63,769 nt of DNA, taken from positions 1-63,769 of the forward strand of contig NZ_CAMCEC010000005.1 of the NCBI RefSeq assembly GCF_945873775.1, given 5' to 3'. The stretch is from an uncultured Treponema sp. GTDB lineage: Bacteria > Spirochaetota > Spirochaetia > Treponematales > Treponemataceae. Positions 50,681-59,309 of this stretch are shown here, piece by piece; the first letter of the stretch is position 1, and every line of letters begins with the position of its first letter. The position numbers and the translations under genes were made by a program. The notes beneath the pieces are model-generated. The model saw nothing but the letters and a program-made list of their open reading frames with translations, made no database searches and had not been told where the DNA came from.

Positions 50681-51832
50681 TTACTTTTTCCAAAATTCAA
50701 TATGTTCACTGCCAATTAAAAGTGAATCTAAAATTTCTTTTTCAACAGGAGACTTATGATTTGCAATTACAACTGCGATTCTGCTTGCAGAACTTGAAGG
50801 ACATTCTGGAACAAAGTCTCCCTTGTGCTTGTAAATGATTTTTTTTCCAGAAAGAAGCTTATAGTCGTCATTGAAAATTTTTCCGCTTTTTGTAGGAAGA
50901 TAATTGAACTGAGAAAGATAATTTTCATCTGAAGAAAAAACATTATTTTCATTTTGATTAAAAACATTCAGAACAGCATCTGCGTAGACATTTTTTTTAC
51001 AGCACTTTAAAAGCTCTTCAATTCCGCCGCCAACTCTAGGCGCAAAATCAATTGGAACAAAATCGTCTTCGCAATCTTCAATAAAATCAAACTGACCAAA
51101 CGAAATATTTTCTTTTTCAAATAAAGTATTGCACCATTTTTCAAGAACTGATTTTATTTTTTCATTAGGATTTAAAAGCTGATAAACCGCAGTGCACGGC
51201 GTTTCATGAATAAAAACAATTTCTTTTTTACAAAGCCGGACTAAAGAAATTTTTCCTTTAAAATAAAAAATATCCGCGCTGTATTCTTTGCCAAAAATAT
51301 ATTCTGTAACAAGCGCATTGTTGTTTTCAATTTCAAAAAGCTTTAACGCACGGTTATTCACATTGCGAGCATTAAAAATAAATTTTTCAACTTCATCAAT
51401 ATTTTCTTTGCTTGCAATTTTTATTCCGTAGCCAGAAAAAAGTCCATCGGGTTTTACAATAATATTTTTTCCAGTTTGATTGACAAAATTTTTTGCCTGC
51501 TGAATCGAATCAAAAATTTTTGGAACTTTAAAAATGCTCAGCAAACTATAAAGTTTTTTTTTCGAGCGCGAAGCCAGCAATGCGTTTTTTGAAATCCTGC
51601 AATTATTACTTTTTATACATTCAGAAATCCAATATTCAGACAGCGGAACAACAATTTTATTTTCTGAAATTTTTTCAGTAAATTCTATTTTTTCTTTTTC
51701 TGAAATTTTTTGATACTTGAGCATATAGGGAACTTCCGCAAAAGAAGATTCAATTCCAATACTCAAAAATGCATCTCTTATTTCGTCCAAGCCAAAAACA
51801 AAAGAAGCACCCGCTAAAACTATTTGCTCCAT
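50681..51832 (-). CDS. ATP-grasp protein
   Basis: A 383-residue ATP-grasp ligase-type enzyme. The ATP site is seen in GKNIIVKPDGLFSGYGIKIAS; the C-terminal grasp and metal site contain DFIEDCEDDFVPIDFAPRVGGG. The N-terminal preATP-grasp domain starts VLAGASFVFGLDEI. Such enzymes join a carboxylate to an amine; the substrate is unknown. It overlaps the upstream FAD oxidoreductase gene by 13 bp, so the two are cotranscribed and may work in one pathway. Confidence 0.85.
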   Translation of the reverse strand: MEQIVLAGASFVFGLDEIRDAFLSIGIESSFAEVPYMLKYQKISEKEKIEFTEKISENKIVVPLSEYWISECIKSNNCRISKNALLASRSKKKLYSLLSIFKVPKIFDSIQQAKNFVNQTGKNIIVKPDGLFSGYGIKIASKENIDEVEKFIFNARNVNNRALKLFEIENNNALVTEYIFGKEYSADIFYFKGKISLVRLCKKEIVFIHETPCTAVYQLLNPNEKIKSVLEKWCNTLFEKENISFGQFDFIEDCEDDFVPIDFAPRVGGGIEELLKCCKKNVYADAVLNVFNQNENNVFSSDENYLSQFNYLPTKSGKIFNDDYKLLSGKKIIYKHKGDFVPECPSSSASRIAVVIANHKSPVEKEILDSLLIGSEHIEFWKK

Positions 51833-53427
51833 TGCAGTGCAATCCTTTCACAGGCATTTTCACCGTCCATTGCAGAACTTACAATGCCGCCGGAATATCC
51901 GCTTCCTTCTCCAGCCGGAAAAAGATTCCTCAAACCAATGCATTCAAAACTTTCCTTGCCACGAAGAATTCTTACAGGAGTGCTTGTGCGTGTTTCCGAA
52001 GCAATCAAAAGCGCGTCATCGCAGACAAAGCCTTTCATTGACTTGTTGAATTCCACAAAAGCTTTTTCAAGGCGATTTGAAATTTGAGCGGGAAGCCATT
52101 CATCCAAACGGCTTGCGACAACTCCGGGAGCATAGCTTGCAGGCGGAAGGCTTTCACTTGACTTGCGATTCAGAAAATCCACAAGACGTTGAGCCGGAGC
52201 TTTTTGTCCTATTCCATTTTCAAAAGTTTTCTGCTCAATAAATTTTCTAAAAAGAAGCCCCGCAATTTTTTCAGTTCCAATTGACTTTGCTTTTTCAACA
52301 AATTCATTAGGAATATCTTCCGGGCGAGTTTCTACAACAATCGCTGAATTGCTCCACTTGCTATTGCGTCCTGCGGCAGACATTCCATTCACGACAATTT
52401 CAGATGGACCGGTGCTGCTTGGAACAACAAAACCTCCCGGGCACATACAAAAACTGTAAACACCACGCCCGTCAATTTGCGAAGTAAGTCTGTATTCTGC
52501 AGCTCCTAGTTCCTGTTTTTTTTCTCCATGAAACTGAATTAAGTCAATCAAAGTTCTTGGATGCTCAACACGAACACCCATTGCAAAAGTTTTTGCTTCA
52601 AGAGATTCCGGGGAATTTTTTGCAAGCAAAGTATAAATACTGTCAGCTGAATGCCCTGTTGCCAAAAGAACAGCATCCGCAAAAATACTTTTTATTTCGC
52701 CATGATTTTTTACAACAACGCCTTTTACAATTTTTTCACTGCCGGATTTTTCCAAAATGAAATCAACACATTCAGTATCAAAAAGAAATTCGCCGCCCTG
52801 TTGCAAAATAAAATTCCGAATGTTGTTTACAATTGCCGGAAGTTTGTCTGTGCCGATATGAGGATGAGCGTCCGTAAGAATTTTTTTGTCCGCCCCGAAA
52901 TGCTCAAAGATTTTTAAAATGCCATTTATGTTTCCGCGCTTGTTGCTGCGTGTGTAAAGTTTTCCATCGCTGAAAGTTCCAGCTCCTCCTTCACCAAAAC
53001 AGTAATTTGAATTTTCATCGACAATTCCAGTTGTGCTTATCATGGCAATGTCGCGTTTACGCTTTGAAGTTTCGCTGCCACGCTCAATTACGACAGGCCT
53101 AACTCCATGCTCCAAAAGTTTCAGCGCTCCAAAGAGTCCTGCAGGTCCAGAACCGATTATAGCAACAGTTCTTTTTCCATCCGCAGTTTTCCATTCAGGC
53201 AAAGCAAATTCATCAGAAGGATTTTCCCCGATGTAAACTTTATAGCGCAAGAAAAGCTTTATATTTCTATGGCGCGCGTCAATCGATTTTTTTACAAATA
53301 CAGTTGAAATGTCTTTTTCTTCAAAGCTGATTCCTTGTTTTTTTAATGCAAGGCAGATTTCTTTTTGTATGAAATTTTCATCCTTTTCTTTTTCAGGCTG
53401 AATCACAATGGAAACTTCTTTTATCAT
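51820..53427 (-). CDS. NAD(P)/FAD-dependent oxidoreductase (COG2509-like)
   Basis: A 535-residue flavoprotein. The dinucleotide-binding motif VAIIGSGPAGLFGALKLLEHG sits around residue 90, after an N-terminal alpha/beta domain, and a C-terminal FAD-contacting block (LFPAGEGSGYSGGIVSSAMDG, read as two parts) is present. These features match the COG2509 group of predicted FAD-dependent dehydrogenases. The reaction is unknown. TATATA lies 10 nt before the ATG, with no Shine-Dalgarno. It is the first gene of the pair with the ATP-grasp gene. Confidence 0.88.
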   Translation of the reverse strand: MIKEVSIVIQPEKEKDENFIQKEICLALKKQGISFEEKDISTVFVKKSIDARHRNIKLFLRYKVYIGENPSDEFALPEWKTADGKRTVAIIGSGPAGLFGALKLLEHGVRPVVIERGSETSKRKRDIAMISTTGIVDENSNYCFGEGGAGTFSDGKLYTRSNKRGNINGILKIFEHFGADKKILTDAHPHIGTDKLPAIVNNIRNFILQQGGEFLFDTECVDFILEKSGSEKIVKGVVVKNHGEIKSIFADAVLLATGHSADSIYTLLAKNSPESLEAKTFAMGVRVEHPRTLIDLIQFHGEKKQELGAAEYRLTSQIDGRGVYSFCMCPGGFVVPSSTGPSEIVVNGMSAAGRNSKWSNSAIVVETRPEDIPNEFVEKAKSIGTEKIAGLLFRKFIEQKTFENGIGQKAPAQRLVDFLNRKSSESLPPASYAPGVVASRLDEWLPAQISNRLEKAFVEFNKSMKGFVCDDALLIASETRTSTPVRILRGKESFECIGLRNLFPAGEGSGYSGGIVSSAMDGENACERIALQWSK

Positions 53428-53471
53428 GCAGACAGTCTATATAGAAAAGAAAGAGGAATCAACAGCCAAAG

Positions 53472-53597
53472 TTCTCCGGGGCAAGCCCGAAGATGACATT
53501 TTTTTGCCAGAATATGACAAGTTTATTTTACCTGTCATACTCTGGCTTGCTTGGAGTATCACGTGCTTCCTGTCATTACAGTGCTTGACACGGCAAT
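53472..53597. repeat. Cluster of three degenerate REP-like elements
   Basis: Degenerate copies lie at about 53472-53499 (TCTCCGGGG, CAAG, CCCGAAGATGACA), 53533-53560 (GTCATACTC ... GAGTATCAC) and 53570-53597 (TGTCATTACAGTGCTTGACAC). They fill the gap between the FAD gene and the lipoprotein gene. A 70-codon frame crossing them is not a gene. Confidence 0.65.
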
Positions 53598-53605
53598 TTC
53601 AAAGG

Positions 53606-55048
53606 CTAAAAATCCAATGAAAGAGAACCATCTGCGCCTGCCGTCCATCTCTTGAGTCCGGAATCAGAACTTGCGGAAACATAAGCGTTCAGCATTTGAA
53701 TCAGAGTGCCGCTGTATGCAAGTGTCTGCGCGCTCTTACATTCTGACGTAGTTCCGGCAGTAACAGAAGCGGACGGACTGTTTGTGTCAAACCAGCCGCA
53801 GCCTGTGATTTTTGACGGGTCTGGAATACAGTTTTCTTCAGTATAATCACCATAATTTGTATAGGCAATATGATTTTTTAAATTTCCATCTTGATTTATG
53901 CTGTCTTTAAGCCAGTAGCAATTAGTTAAATAGCCATCTGTTCTTGCAGCGATTGCAGCAGCAATATTATTTAATCGTTCCTTATTATCTATAAGACTTT
54001 TTGTTTTTATATTCACAGCACTTACAACATTTTCTACAGTTCCATAGTTTATTGCACAGATTCCACCCGTTTTCTGATATGAACCACGCCAGTAAGCATC
54101 CAATTGATTTTCTATATTGCCGGTTACAAAACAGTTTACTACTTTTCCGCTTTCAGTATTAACTTTACATATTCCGGCAGTGTCACTTCTTGTACCTATG
54201 GCAATATCTGACATTACAATACAGTTTTTTATATTTCCATAGTTATATGCACAAATCATTCCTCCACGGCTCAGCATACGGTTGCTAAGATCTCCTGAAT
54301 AAGTCTGATTAACAACAAGATTTTCAATTGTTCCGTAATTATCAAAAAACAAACCAAACACTTGGCTGTCAAGTCCATCTTCTCGTTTTTTTATTTCGTA
54401 CGAAATTGTTTTTCCGTTTCCGTTGAATGTTCCCCTAAATGGCATATTATTACTGTCCGCATCACTGTCTTCAGTTGATTTTATAAATCCAATCGGTTGC
54501 CAGTCGTCCGCATAATCTGCCAAATCAACGTCATCCGCAAGCGTAATCGTAATTCCTTCCAAGTCGCTTCCGGACTTTATCCATTCACCAAGTTTTACCA
54601 TGTCAGCAGAAGAAGCAACTGCAAGATATTTATATTTAGAACTAGAAGGAACGGAATCAAATGTAGAAATACATTTTGTAAGAGCCAAAGCCAATGCGCA
54701 GTCCGTGCTCTCTCCAGCATTTACTGTTACGCTAGAGGTTCCCCAGCCAACAACAAGATCGCCTTCATTCGAATCAAAGGCTTTAGCTTCTATTGTATAG
54801 TCTCCGGGATTAAGTTCGTCAAATTCTATTACCCCCCCCGAAAACCCAGTTTTTGTGTCAACAAGTTTAGAGCCCAAACTTATAGTTACAACAAATTTAT
54901 CTGCCTTGTCCTGACTAAAAGAATAGCGCGCACTTCCCGGCAAAACAACACGCACCGAGCCGCCTTCACCAGAAGAGCCGGACATATTCATGCACGAAGC
55001 GAACACAAATAAAAACGCAAATAAAGCAGGAAAAATAAATTTCTTCAT
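53606..55048 (-). CDS. GLUG-motif lipoprotein
   Basis: A 480-residue predicted lipoprotein. The signal peptide ends FLFVFASC, with the lipid-anchored Cys at 19. After an N-terminal Ig-like region (about 20-130), residues 160-420 hold beta-helical repeats of the GLUG type, with FRGTFNGNGKTISYEI, GTIENLVVNQTYSG, GICAINYGTVENVVSAVN and similar. The start at 55048 is fixed by GAGG 7 nt upstream; a longer frame to 55366 covers the TPP riboswitch and is not used. It is probably surface or periplasmic, with an unknown ligand. Confidence 0.85.
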   Translation of the reverse strand: MKKFIFPALFAFLFVFASCMNMSGSSGEGGSVRVVLPGSARYSFSQDKADKFVVTISLGSKLVDTKTGFSGGVIEFDELNPGDYTIEAKAFDSNEGDLVVGWGTSSVTVNAGESTDCALALALTKCISTFDSVPSSSKYKYLAVASSADMVKLGEWIKSGSDLEGITITLADDVDLADYADDWQPIGFIKSTEDSDADSNNMPFRGTFNGNGKTISYEIKKREDGLDSQVFGLFFDNYGTIENLVVNQTYSGDLSNRMLSRGGMICAYNYGNIKNCIVMSDIAIGTRSDTAGICKVNTESGKVVNCFVTGNIENQLDAYWRGSYQKTGGICAINYGTVENVVSAVNIKTKSLIDNKERLNNIAAAIAARTDGYLTNCYWLKDSINQDGNLKNHIAYTNYGDYTEENCIPDPSKITGCGWFDTNSPSASVTAGTTSECKSAQTLAYSGTLIQMLNAYVSASSDSGLKRWTAGADGSLSLDF

Positions 55049-55081
55049 AAAATACCTCCAGTAAATTAACGCATATTTTAT

Positions 55082-55111
55082 ATTATGATTCAGTTCATTT
55101 GCGAATGTCAA
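55082..55111 (-). promoter_or_regulatory. Promoter of the GLUG lipoprotein gene
   Basis: TTGACA (55106-55111), an 18-bp spacer and CATAAT (55082-55087) on the minus strand precede the ATG by 33 nt. Confidence 0.65.
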
Positions 55112-55146
55112 CTTTTTACAAAAGAAATTCAATTTTTTTAATAAAC

Positions 55147-55193
55147 TGTCATTACCGTGCCTGACGATTATAGGGTCAAGTCCGATAATGACA
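55147..55193. repeat. Composite REP-like element
   Basis: TGTCATTACCGTGCCTGACGAT is followed by TATAGGGTCAAGTCCGATAATGACA, two REP-like halves joined head to head, bounded by TGTCAT and ATGACA. It lies between divergent transcription units, just upstream of the thi promoter. Confidence 0.6.
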
Positions 55194-55203
55194 GCAAAAC
55201 ATA

Positions 55204-55231
55204 TTGAAATTATCTGCAATTTTTTTATAAT
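55204..55231 (+). promoter_or_regulatory. thi operon promoter
   Basis: TTGAAA (55204-55209), a 16-bp spacer and a perfect TATAAT (55226-55231) precede the TPP aptamer by about 5 nt. Confidence 0.75.
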
Positions 55232-55235
55232 AGCT

Positions 55236-55390
55236 AATGCACGGGGAGCTTGCGCAAAGCTTGCTGAGAGTAGGATGTGTTCCTTGACCCGCAACCTGAT
55301 TTGGATAATGCCAACGTAGGGACTTGTAAAAACAAACCTCTTTAAATTCACCGCGGAATTATTCAAATCATAATTTTTAAAGAGGCCGAT
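55236..55390 (+). promoter_or_regulatory. TPP riboswitch with SD-sequestering hairpin
   Basis: The conserved TPP aptamer blocks are present in order: GGGGAGC, CUGAGA, ACCUGAU, GGAUAAUGCC and GUAGGGA (aptamer about 55236-55328). Downstream, CCTCTTTAAA (55337-55346) is exactly complementary to TTTAAAGAGG (55376-55385), which contains the thiM Shine-Dalgarno. Bound TPP would be expected to leave that hairpin formed and block thiM translation. The switch has no terminator-like U run, so it probably acts on translation. Confidence 0.93.
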
Positions 55391-56209
55391 ATGTTTAAAG
55401 AATGTCTTGATTCAGTAAAAGAAAATTCTCCGCTCATCCACAACATCACAAATTATGTAACAGTCAACGATGTTGCAAACGCAATTCTCGCAGTGGGCGC
55501 AAGTCCGATTATGGCAGATGAAAAAAAAGAAGCCGCAGAAATCACTTCAATTTGCAATGGCTTGAACATAAACATTGGAACGCTCAACCGCAACACAATA
55601 AGAGCCATGCTTGCAGCCGGAAAAAAAGCACAGAGCCTGAATCACAAGATTTTGTTAGATCCAGTCGGTGCCGGAGCAAGCACTCTTAGAACAAAGACCG
55701 CGCTTGCACTTATAAGCAAAATCAAATTTGATGTAATCCGCGGAAATATTTCAGAAATAAAAACTCTCGCAACCGGAAGCGGAAAAACAAAAGGTGTGGA
55801 CGCAAACATTGAAGACGCAGTTTCAGAAAGCAACCTTGAATCCGCAGTTGCATTTGCAAAAAATTTCGCGGAAAAACAAAACTGCGTTGTCGCAATCACA
55901 GGTGCAATCGATTTAGTTTCAGACGGAAAAAAATGCTTTGTCATCAGAAACGGCAAACCGCAGATGGGACGCATAACGGGAACTGGCTGCCAGCTAAGCG
56001 GAATTATGACAGCTTTTATCTGCGCAGGAAAAAACACATTGGAATCTAGCGCAGCAGCAGTTTGCGCAATGGGACTTGCCGGAGAAATCGCATGGCAAAA
56101 AATGCAGGAAGGCGACGGAAATTCAACTTACAGAAATAGAATCATAGACGCGCTTTTTAACATGACTGGCACAGAACTTGAAGCAGGCGCAAAATATGAA
56201 ATCCGCTGA
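55391..56209 (+). CDS. thiM: Hydroxyethylthiazole kinase
   Basis: A 272-residue ribokinase-like enzyme that phosphorylates the thiazole alcohol salvaged from thiamine. Characteristic segments are PLIHNITNYVTVNDVANAILAVGASPIM (in two parts), LDPVGAGAST and the anion-hole region RITGTGCQLSG. The Shine-Dalgarno AGAGG is in the sequestering hairpin of the TPP riboswitch. It is the first of four thiamine genes; thiE overlaps its end by 14 bp. Confidence 0.96.
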   Translation: MFKECLDSVKENSPLIHNITNYVTVNDVANAILAVGASPIMADEKKEAAEITSICNGLNINIGTLNRNTIRAMLAAGKKAQSLNHKILLDPVGAGASTLRTKTALALISKIKFDVIRGNISEIKTLATGSGKTKGVDANIEDAVSESNLESAVAFAKNFAEKQNCVVAITGAIDLVSDGKKCFVIRNGKPQMGRITGTGCQLSGIMTAFICAGKNTLESSAAAVCAMGLAGEIAWQKMQEGDGNSTYRNRIIDALFNMTGTELEAGAKYEIR

Positions 56210-56867
56210 ACTAAAAAAATCCCTTTTGCTTTATGCCGTTACCGACAGAGCTTGGCTTGGAAAAAATTTCTGCTGCGAAACTTTAAGCGATGCAGTTTTG
56301 CAGGCAATTGAAGGCGGCGCAACTTTGATTCAGCTTAGGGAAAAAGAACTTTCAGAAAAAGAATTTTTAGAAGAAGCCTTCAGCATAAAAAAAATTTGTA
56401 CTTCAAAAAAAATTCCTTTAATCATAAACGACAATGTAAAAATTGCAAAAGAAACAGACGCTTATGGAGTTCACATCGGACAAAGCGACATGGAATTAAT
56501 TGAAGCAAGAAAAATTTTGGGTGCAGATAAAATCATCGGAGTTTCTTGCCAGACAGTTGAGCAGGCTTTGCAGGCAGAAAAAAACGGAGCTGACTATCTT
56601 GGAGTTGGAGCAGTTTTTTCAACATCCACAAAAACGGATGCGGACAATGTTCCGCTTTCAACTTTAAAGGAAATTTGCAGCTCTGTAAAAATTCCTGTTG
56701 TAGCAATCGGAGGAATTTCTTTGCAAAACATGAGCCAGCTTAAAGGCAGCGGCATTGCAGGAGTTTCAGTTATAAGCGCGATTTTCGCACAGCAAGATAT
56801 ACGCAGTTCAACAAAGGAACTCAAGTCTTCCGCAGAAAAACTTTTTCTGTCATTTATAGATTGTTAA
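56196..56867 (+). CDS. thiE: Thiamine-phosphate synthase
   Basis: A 223-residue TIM-barrel enzyme joining HMP-PP and thiazole phosphate. Signatures: LYAVTDRAW, IQLREKELSEKEF, INDNVKIAKETDAYGVHIGQSD and GVGAVFSTSTK, VVAIGGIS. The ATG at 56196 lies inside thiM and fits the family N-terminus better than the upstream in-frame ATG at 56178. It is coupled to thiM and followed by a 147-bp gap with a REP-like remnant before thiD. Confidence 0.95.
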   Translation: MKSAELKKSLLLYAVTDRAWLGKNFCCETLSDAVLQAIEGGATLIQLREKELSEKEFLEEAFSIKKICTSKKIPLIINDNVKIAKETDAYGVHIGQSDMELIEARKILGADKIIGVSCQTVEQALQAEKNGADYLGVGAVFSTSTKTDADNVPLSTLKEICSSVKIPVVAIGGISLQNMSQLKGSGIAGVSVISAIFAQQDIRSSTKELKSSAEKLFLSFIDC

Positions 56868-56884
56868 CCGAATTTGCTATGCAA

Positions 56885-56913
56885 ACATCGCAGTATCAAG
56901 TACGACAATGACA
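56885..56913. repeat. REP-like palindrome remnant
   Basis: ATCGCAGTA, TCAAG, TACGACAAT and GACA: the right arm is intact while the left has diverged by about two positions. It lies in the gap between thiE and thiD. Confidence 0.55.
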
Positions 56914-57014
56914 TTAAATTATAAAACTCGAATTTCTAAAACAAAGCAGCAACTGGGAGCACCACTTTTGCCGCTATAAAAAATAATGATTGTTTTCAAG
57001 CCATGGAGGTAAAA

Positions 57015-57806
57015 ATGAAAACTGCATTAACAATCGCTGGATCTGATTCTAGCGGAGGCGCCGGAATTCAAGCAGACATCAAGACAATGACAGCGAACGG
57101 AGTTTACGCAATGAGCGCTGTTACTGCCCTGACTGCCCAAAACACAACTGGCGTAAAATCAATTTTGGAGTCCACGCCAGAATTTCTAAAAGACCAGCTG
57201 GACTGCGTGTTCACGGACATTTTTCCGGATGCTGTAAAAACCGGAATGGTTTCTTCTGTTCCGCTCATCAAGGTAATTGCAGACCGCCTGAAATTCTACA
57301 ACGCAAAAAACATCGTGATTGATCCAGTCATGGTTTCAACAAGCGGATTCAAGCTGATTTCAGATGACGCTGTAAAAACATTGTGCGAAGAGCTTTTTCC
57401 GCTGGCAACTGTAATCACTCCGAATATTCCGGAAGCTGAAATTCTTTGCGGCAAAAAAATTTCTTCAGAAGAGCAGATGGAAGAAGCCGCAAAATCAATT
57501 AGCGAAAAATTCAATGTCGCAGTTTTACTAAAAGGCGGACACAACTTGAACGATGCAAACGACTTGCTCTTTCAGGCTGGAAAAGCAAAATGGTTCAAGG
57601 GCAAAAAAATAAACAACAGCAACACTCACGGAACTGGCTGCACACTTTCAAGTGCAATAGCTTCAAATCTTGCAAAGGGAAAAAGCCTTGAGATTTCAGT
57701 TGAAAAAGCAAAGGACTACATTTCAGGCTGTCTTGGAGCAATGCTAGACCTTGGCAAAGGAAGCGGTCCGATGAATCACGCATTCAAAATAAACGGAGAA
57801 TATTAA
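57015..57806 (+). CDS. thiD: HMP/HMP-phosphate kinase
   Basis: A 263-residue ribokinase-like enzyme that phosphorylates hydroxymethylpyrimidine twice to HMP-PP. Signatures: LTIAGSDSSGGAGIQADIKTM (read as two parts), VIDPVMVSTSG, and NSNTHGTGCTLSSAI. The ATG at 57015 has GGAGGT 5 nt upstream; the ATG at 57003 lies before that signal and is rejected. It sits in the thiamine operon between thiE and the HMP transporter, 2 bp before cytX. Confidence 0.96.
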   Translation: MKTALTIAGSDSSGGAGIQADIKTMTANGVYAMSAVTALTAQNTTGVKSILESTPEFLKDQLDCVFTDIFPDAVKTGMVSSVPLIKVIADRLKFYNAKNIVIDPVMVSTSGFKLISDDAVKTLCEELFPLATVITPNIPEAEILCGKKISSEEQMEEAAKSISEKFNVAVLLKGGHNLNDANDLLFQAGKAKWFKGKKINNSNTHGTGCTLSSAIASNLAKGKSLEISVEKAKDYISGCLGAMLDLGKGSGPMNHAFKINGEY

Positions 57807-57808
57807 AA

Positions 57809-58984
57809 ATGAACATAAAGTCAAAAGAAGTAAACATGGCATTGATTTGGTTTGGAGCCGGAGTTTCAATCGCTGAAATTATAACAGGAACATATTTTGC
57901 GCCATTGGGATTTTCAAAAGGAATACTTGCAATTTTGGCGGGACACATCATCGGATGCGCGCTTTTGTTTCTTGCCGGAAGCATAGGCTCGTTTTCAAAA
58001 AGAAGCTCAATGGAAACAACAAAGGGAAGCTTTGGAATTCTTGGAAGCAAATTTTTCGCGTTGCTGAATATACTTCAGCTTACAGGCTGGACTGGAATCA
58101 TGATTTACGACGGCGCGCTTTCTATAAACGGAATTTTTAAAAACGGAGCATGGCTCTGGGCAATCGTAATCGGACTTTTAATAGCCGCCTGGATTTTGAT
58201 TGGAATAAAAAATGTAAGCAAGCTGAACGTCGCATCCTTGTCTGCCCTTTTTATTCTTACACTCGTTTTGTGCAAAATAATTTTTTTCAACGGAGACAAT
58301 TCAGTTGTAAACTCCACTCAAGAAGAAGCGATGAGTTTTGGAGCGGCAGTAGAACTTGCGGCAGCAATGCCGTTGTCATGGCTTCCGTTAATCAGCGACT
58401 ACACAAAAGAAAGCAACAAGCCTGTCATGTCCTCGCTTTTGAGCAGCCTTGTCTACGGAGCAACCAGCTGCTGGATGTACCTGATTGGAATGGGTGCGGC
58501 AATCTTCACTTCGGAAACAGACATTTCACTCATTCTGTTAAAGTCAGGACTTGGCTGGGCGGCTCTTGTAATCGTGATTCTTTCAACTGTAACAACAACT
58601 TTCCTTGACGCGTTCTCGGCTGGAATTTCTTTTGAAACAATTTCTTCAAAGCCAAGCGGCAAGACTGTCGCGCTGATTGTAACTGCGCTAGGCACAATAG
58701 GAGCAGTCTTTCTTCCGATGGACAACATCACGGACTTTTTGTACTTAATCGGCTCGGTCTTTGCCCCGATGATTTCAATTCAAATTGCAGATTTCTTTGT
58801 CCTGAAGAATGACAGTTCAGCAAAAAGCATTGACCTGCAAAAAGCCGTAATCTGGATTCTAGGATTCGCGCTTTACAGAATTTCATTAAGCTGGAATTTC
58901 ATCCTCGGAAACACACTACCTGTAATGCTCATAATTTTTGCCGTAACAGTCGCCGCCCAAAAAATTCTAGGCAAGAAAAAATAA
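57809..58984 (+). CDS. cytX: Putative hydroxymethylpyrimidine transporter CytX
   Basis: A 391-residue membrane protein of the NCS1/cytosine permease family, with about twelve helices. MALIWFGAGVSIAEIITGTYFAPLG and AAAMPLSWLPLISDYTKES match CytX-type proteins, predicted HMP importers found in TPP-riboswitch operons. It begins 2 bp after thiD. Specificity for HMP is inferred from context rather than from sequence alone. Confidence 0.9.
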   Translation: MNIKSKEVNMALIWFGAGVSIAEIITGTYFAPLGFSKGILAILAGHIIGCALLFLAGSIGSFSKRSSMETTKGSFGILGSKFFALLNILQLTGWTGIMIYDGALSINGIFKNGAWLWAIVIGLLIAAWILIGIKNVSKLNVASLSALFILTLVLCKIIFFNGDNSVVNSTQEEAMSFGAAVELAAAMPLSWLPLISDYTKESNKPVMSSLLSSLVYGATSCWMYLIGMGAAIFTSETDISLILLKSGLGWAALVIVILSTVTTTFLDAFSAGISFETISSKPSGKTVALIVTALGTIGAVFLPMDNITDFLYLIGSVFAPMISIQIADFFVLKNDSSAKSIDLQKAVIWILGFALYRISLSWNFILGNTLPVMLIIFAVTVAAQKILGKKK

Positions 58985-59205
58985 CGCAAACTGAAAGTAT
59001 GTAATTTCCACAAACGTTAAAATAACGCAATAGGAAATTACGTGCTTTCTTCAAACGTTAAAATAACACAAGCTGAAATCACGTACTTTATACAAACGTT
59101 ATAATGACGCAACCAAAAATTGCGCACTTTCTTCAAACGTTAAAATAACGCAAGCTGAAATCACGTACTTTCCGCAAACGTTAAAAAAACACAAGCAAAG
59201 CAATG
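58970..59205. repeat. Exact 41-bp tandem repeat array upstream of ilvC
   Basis: CAAACGTT occurs at 59011, 59052, 59093, 59134 and 59175, each 41 bp apart, with a degenerate first unit from about 58970 that overlaps the cytX stop. Each unit has two palindromes: CGTTA-AAA-TAACG and GAAA-NN-ACGT-NN-TTTC. In the 59093 unit the ACGT core is GCGC, a paired change that keeps the symmetry. There are no spacers, so it is not a CRISPR. It may bind an unknown regulator on one DNA face or act as a boundary element. No other feature is seen in 58985-59310 apart from the ilvC promoter region. Confidence 0.85.
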
Positions 59206-59309
59206 CATAAGACGCAACACAAACTTGCTAATATTGCACTTTACGCATTTTATATTCAGTGTTAAAATCAAGTCATTATCTTAATTTAGACTTTTTACAG
59301 GAGATTTTT

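Noticed and set aside
53408-53620. 70-codon ORF between the FAD gene and the lipoprotein gene
   Set aside because: It runs over three REP-like elements and the FAD gene start.
55049-55366. N-terminal extension of the GLUG lipoprotein
   Set aside because: It would cover the TPP riboswitch on the other strand, and the lipoprotein signal peptide with its Shine-Dalgarno begins at 55048.
56940-57014. Possible second TPP switch before thiD
   Set aside because: CTGGGAGCACC-like words are present but the CUGAGA and ACCUGAU blocks are absent.
58970-59205. CRISPR array interpretation of the 41-bp repeats
   Set aside because: The whole unit repeats without unique spacers, and no cas genes are present.
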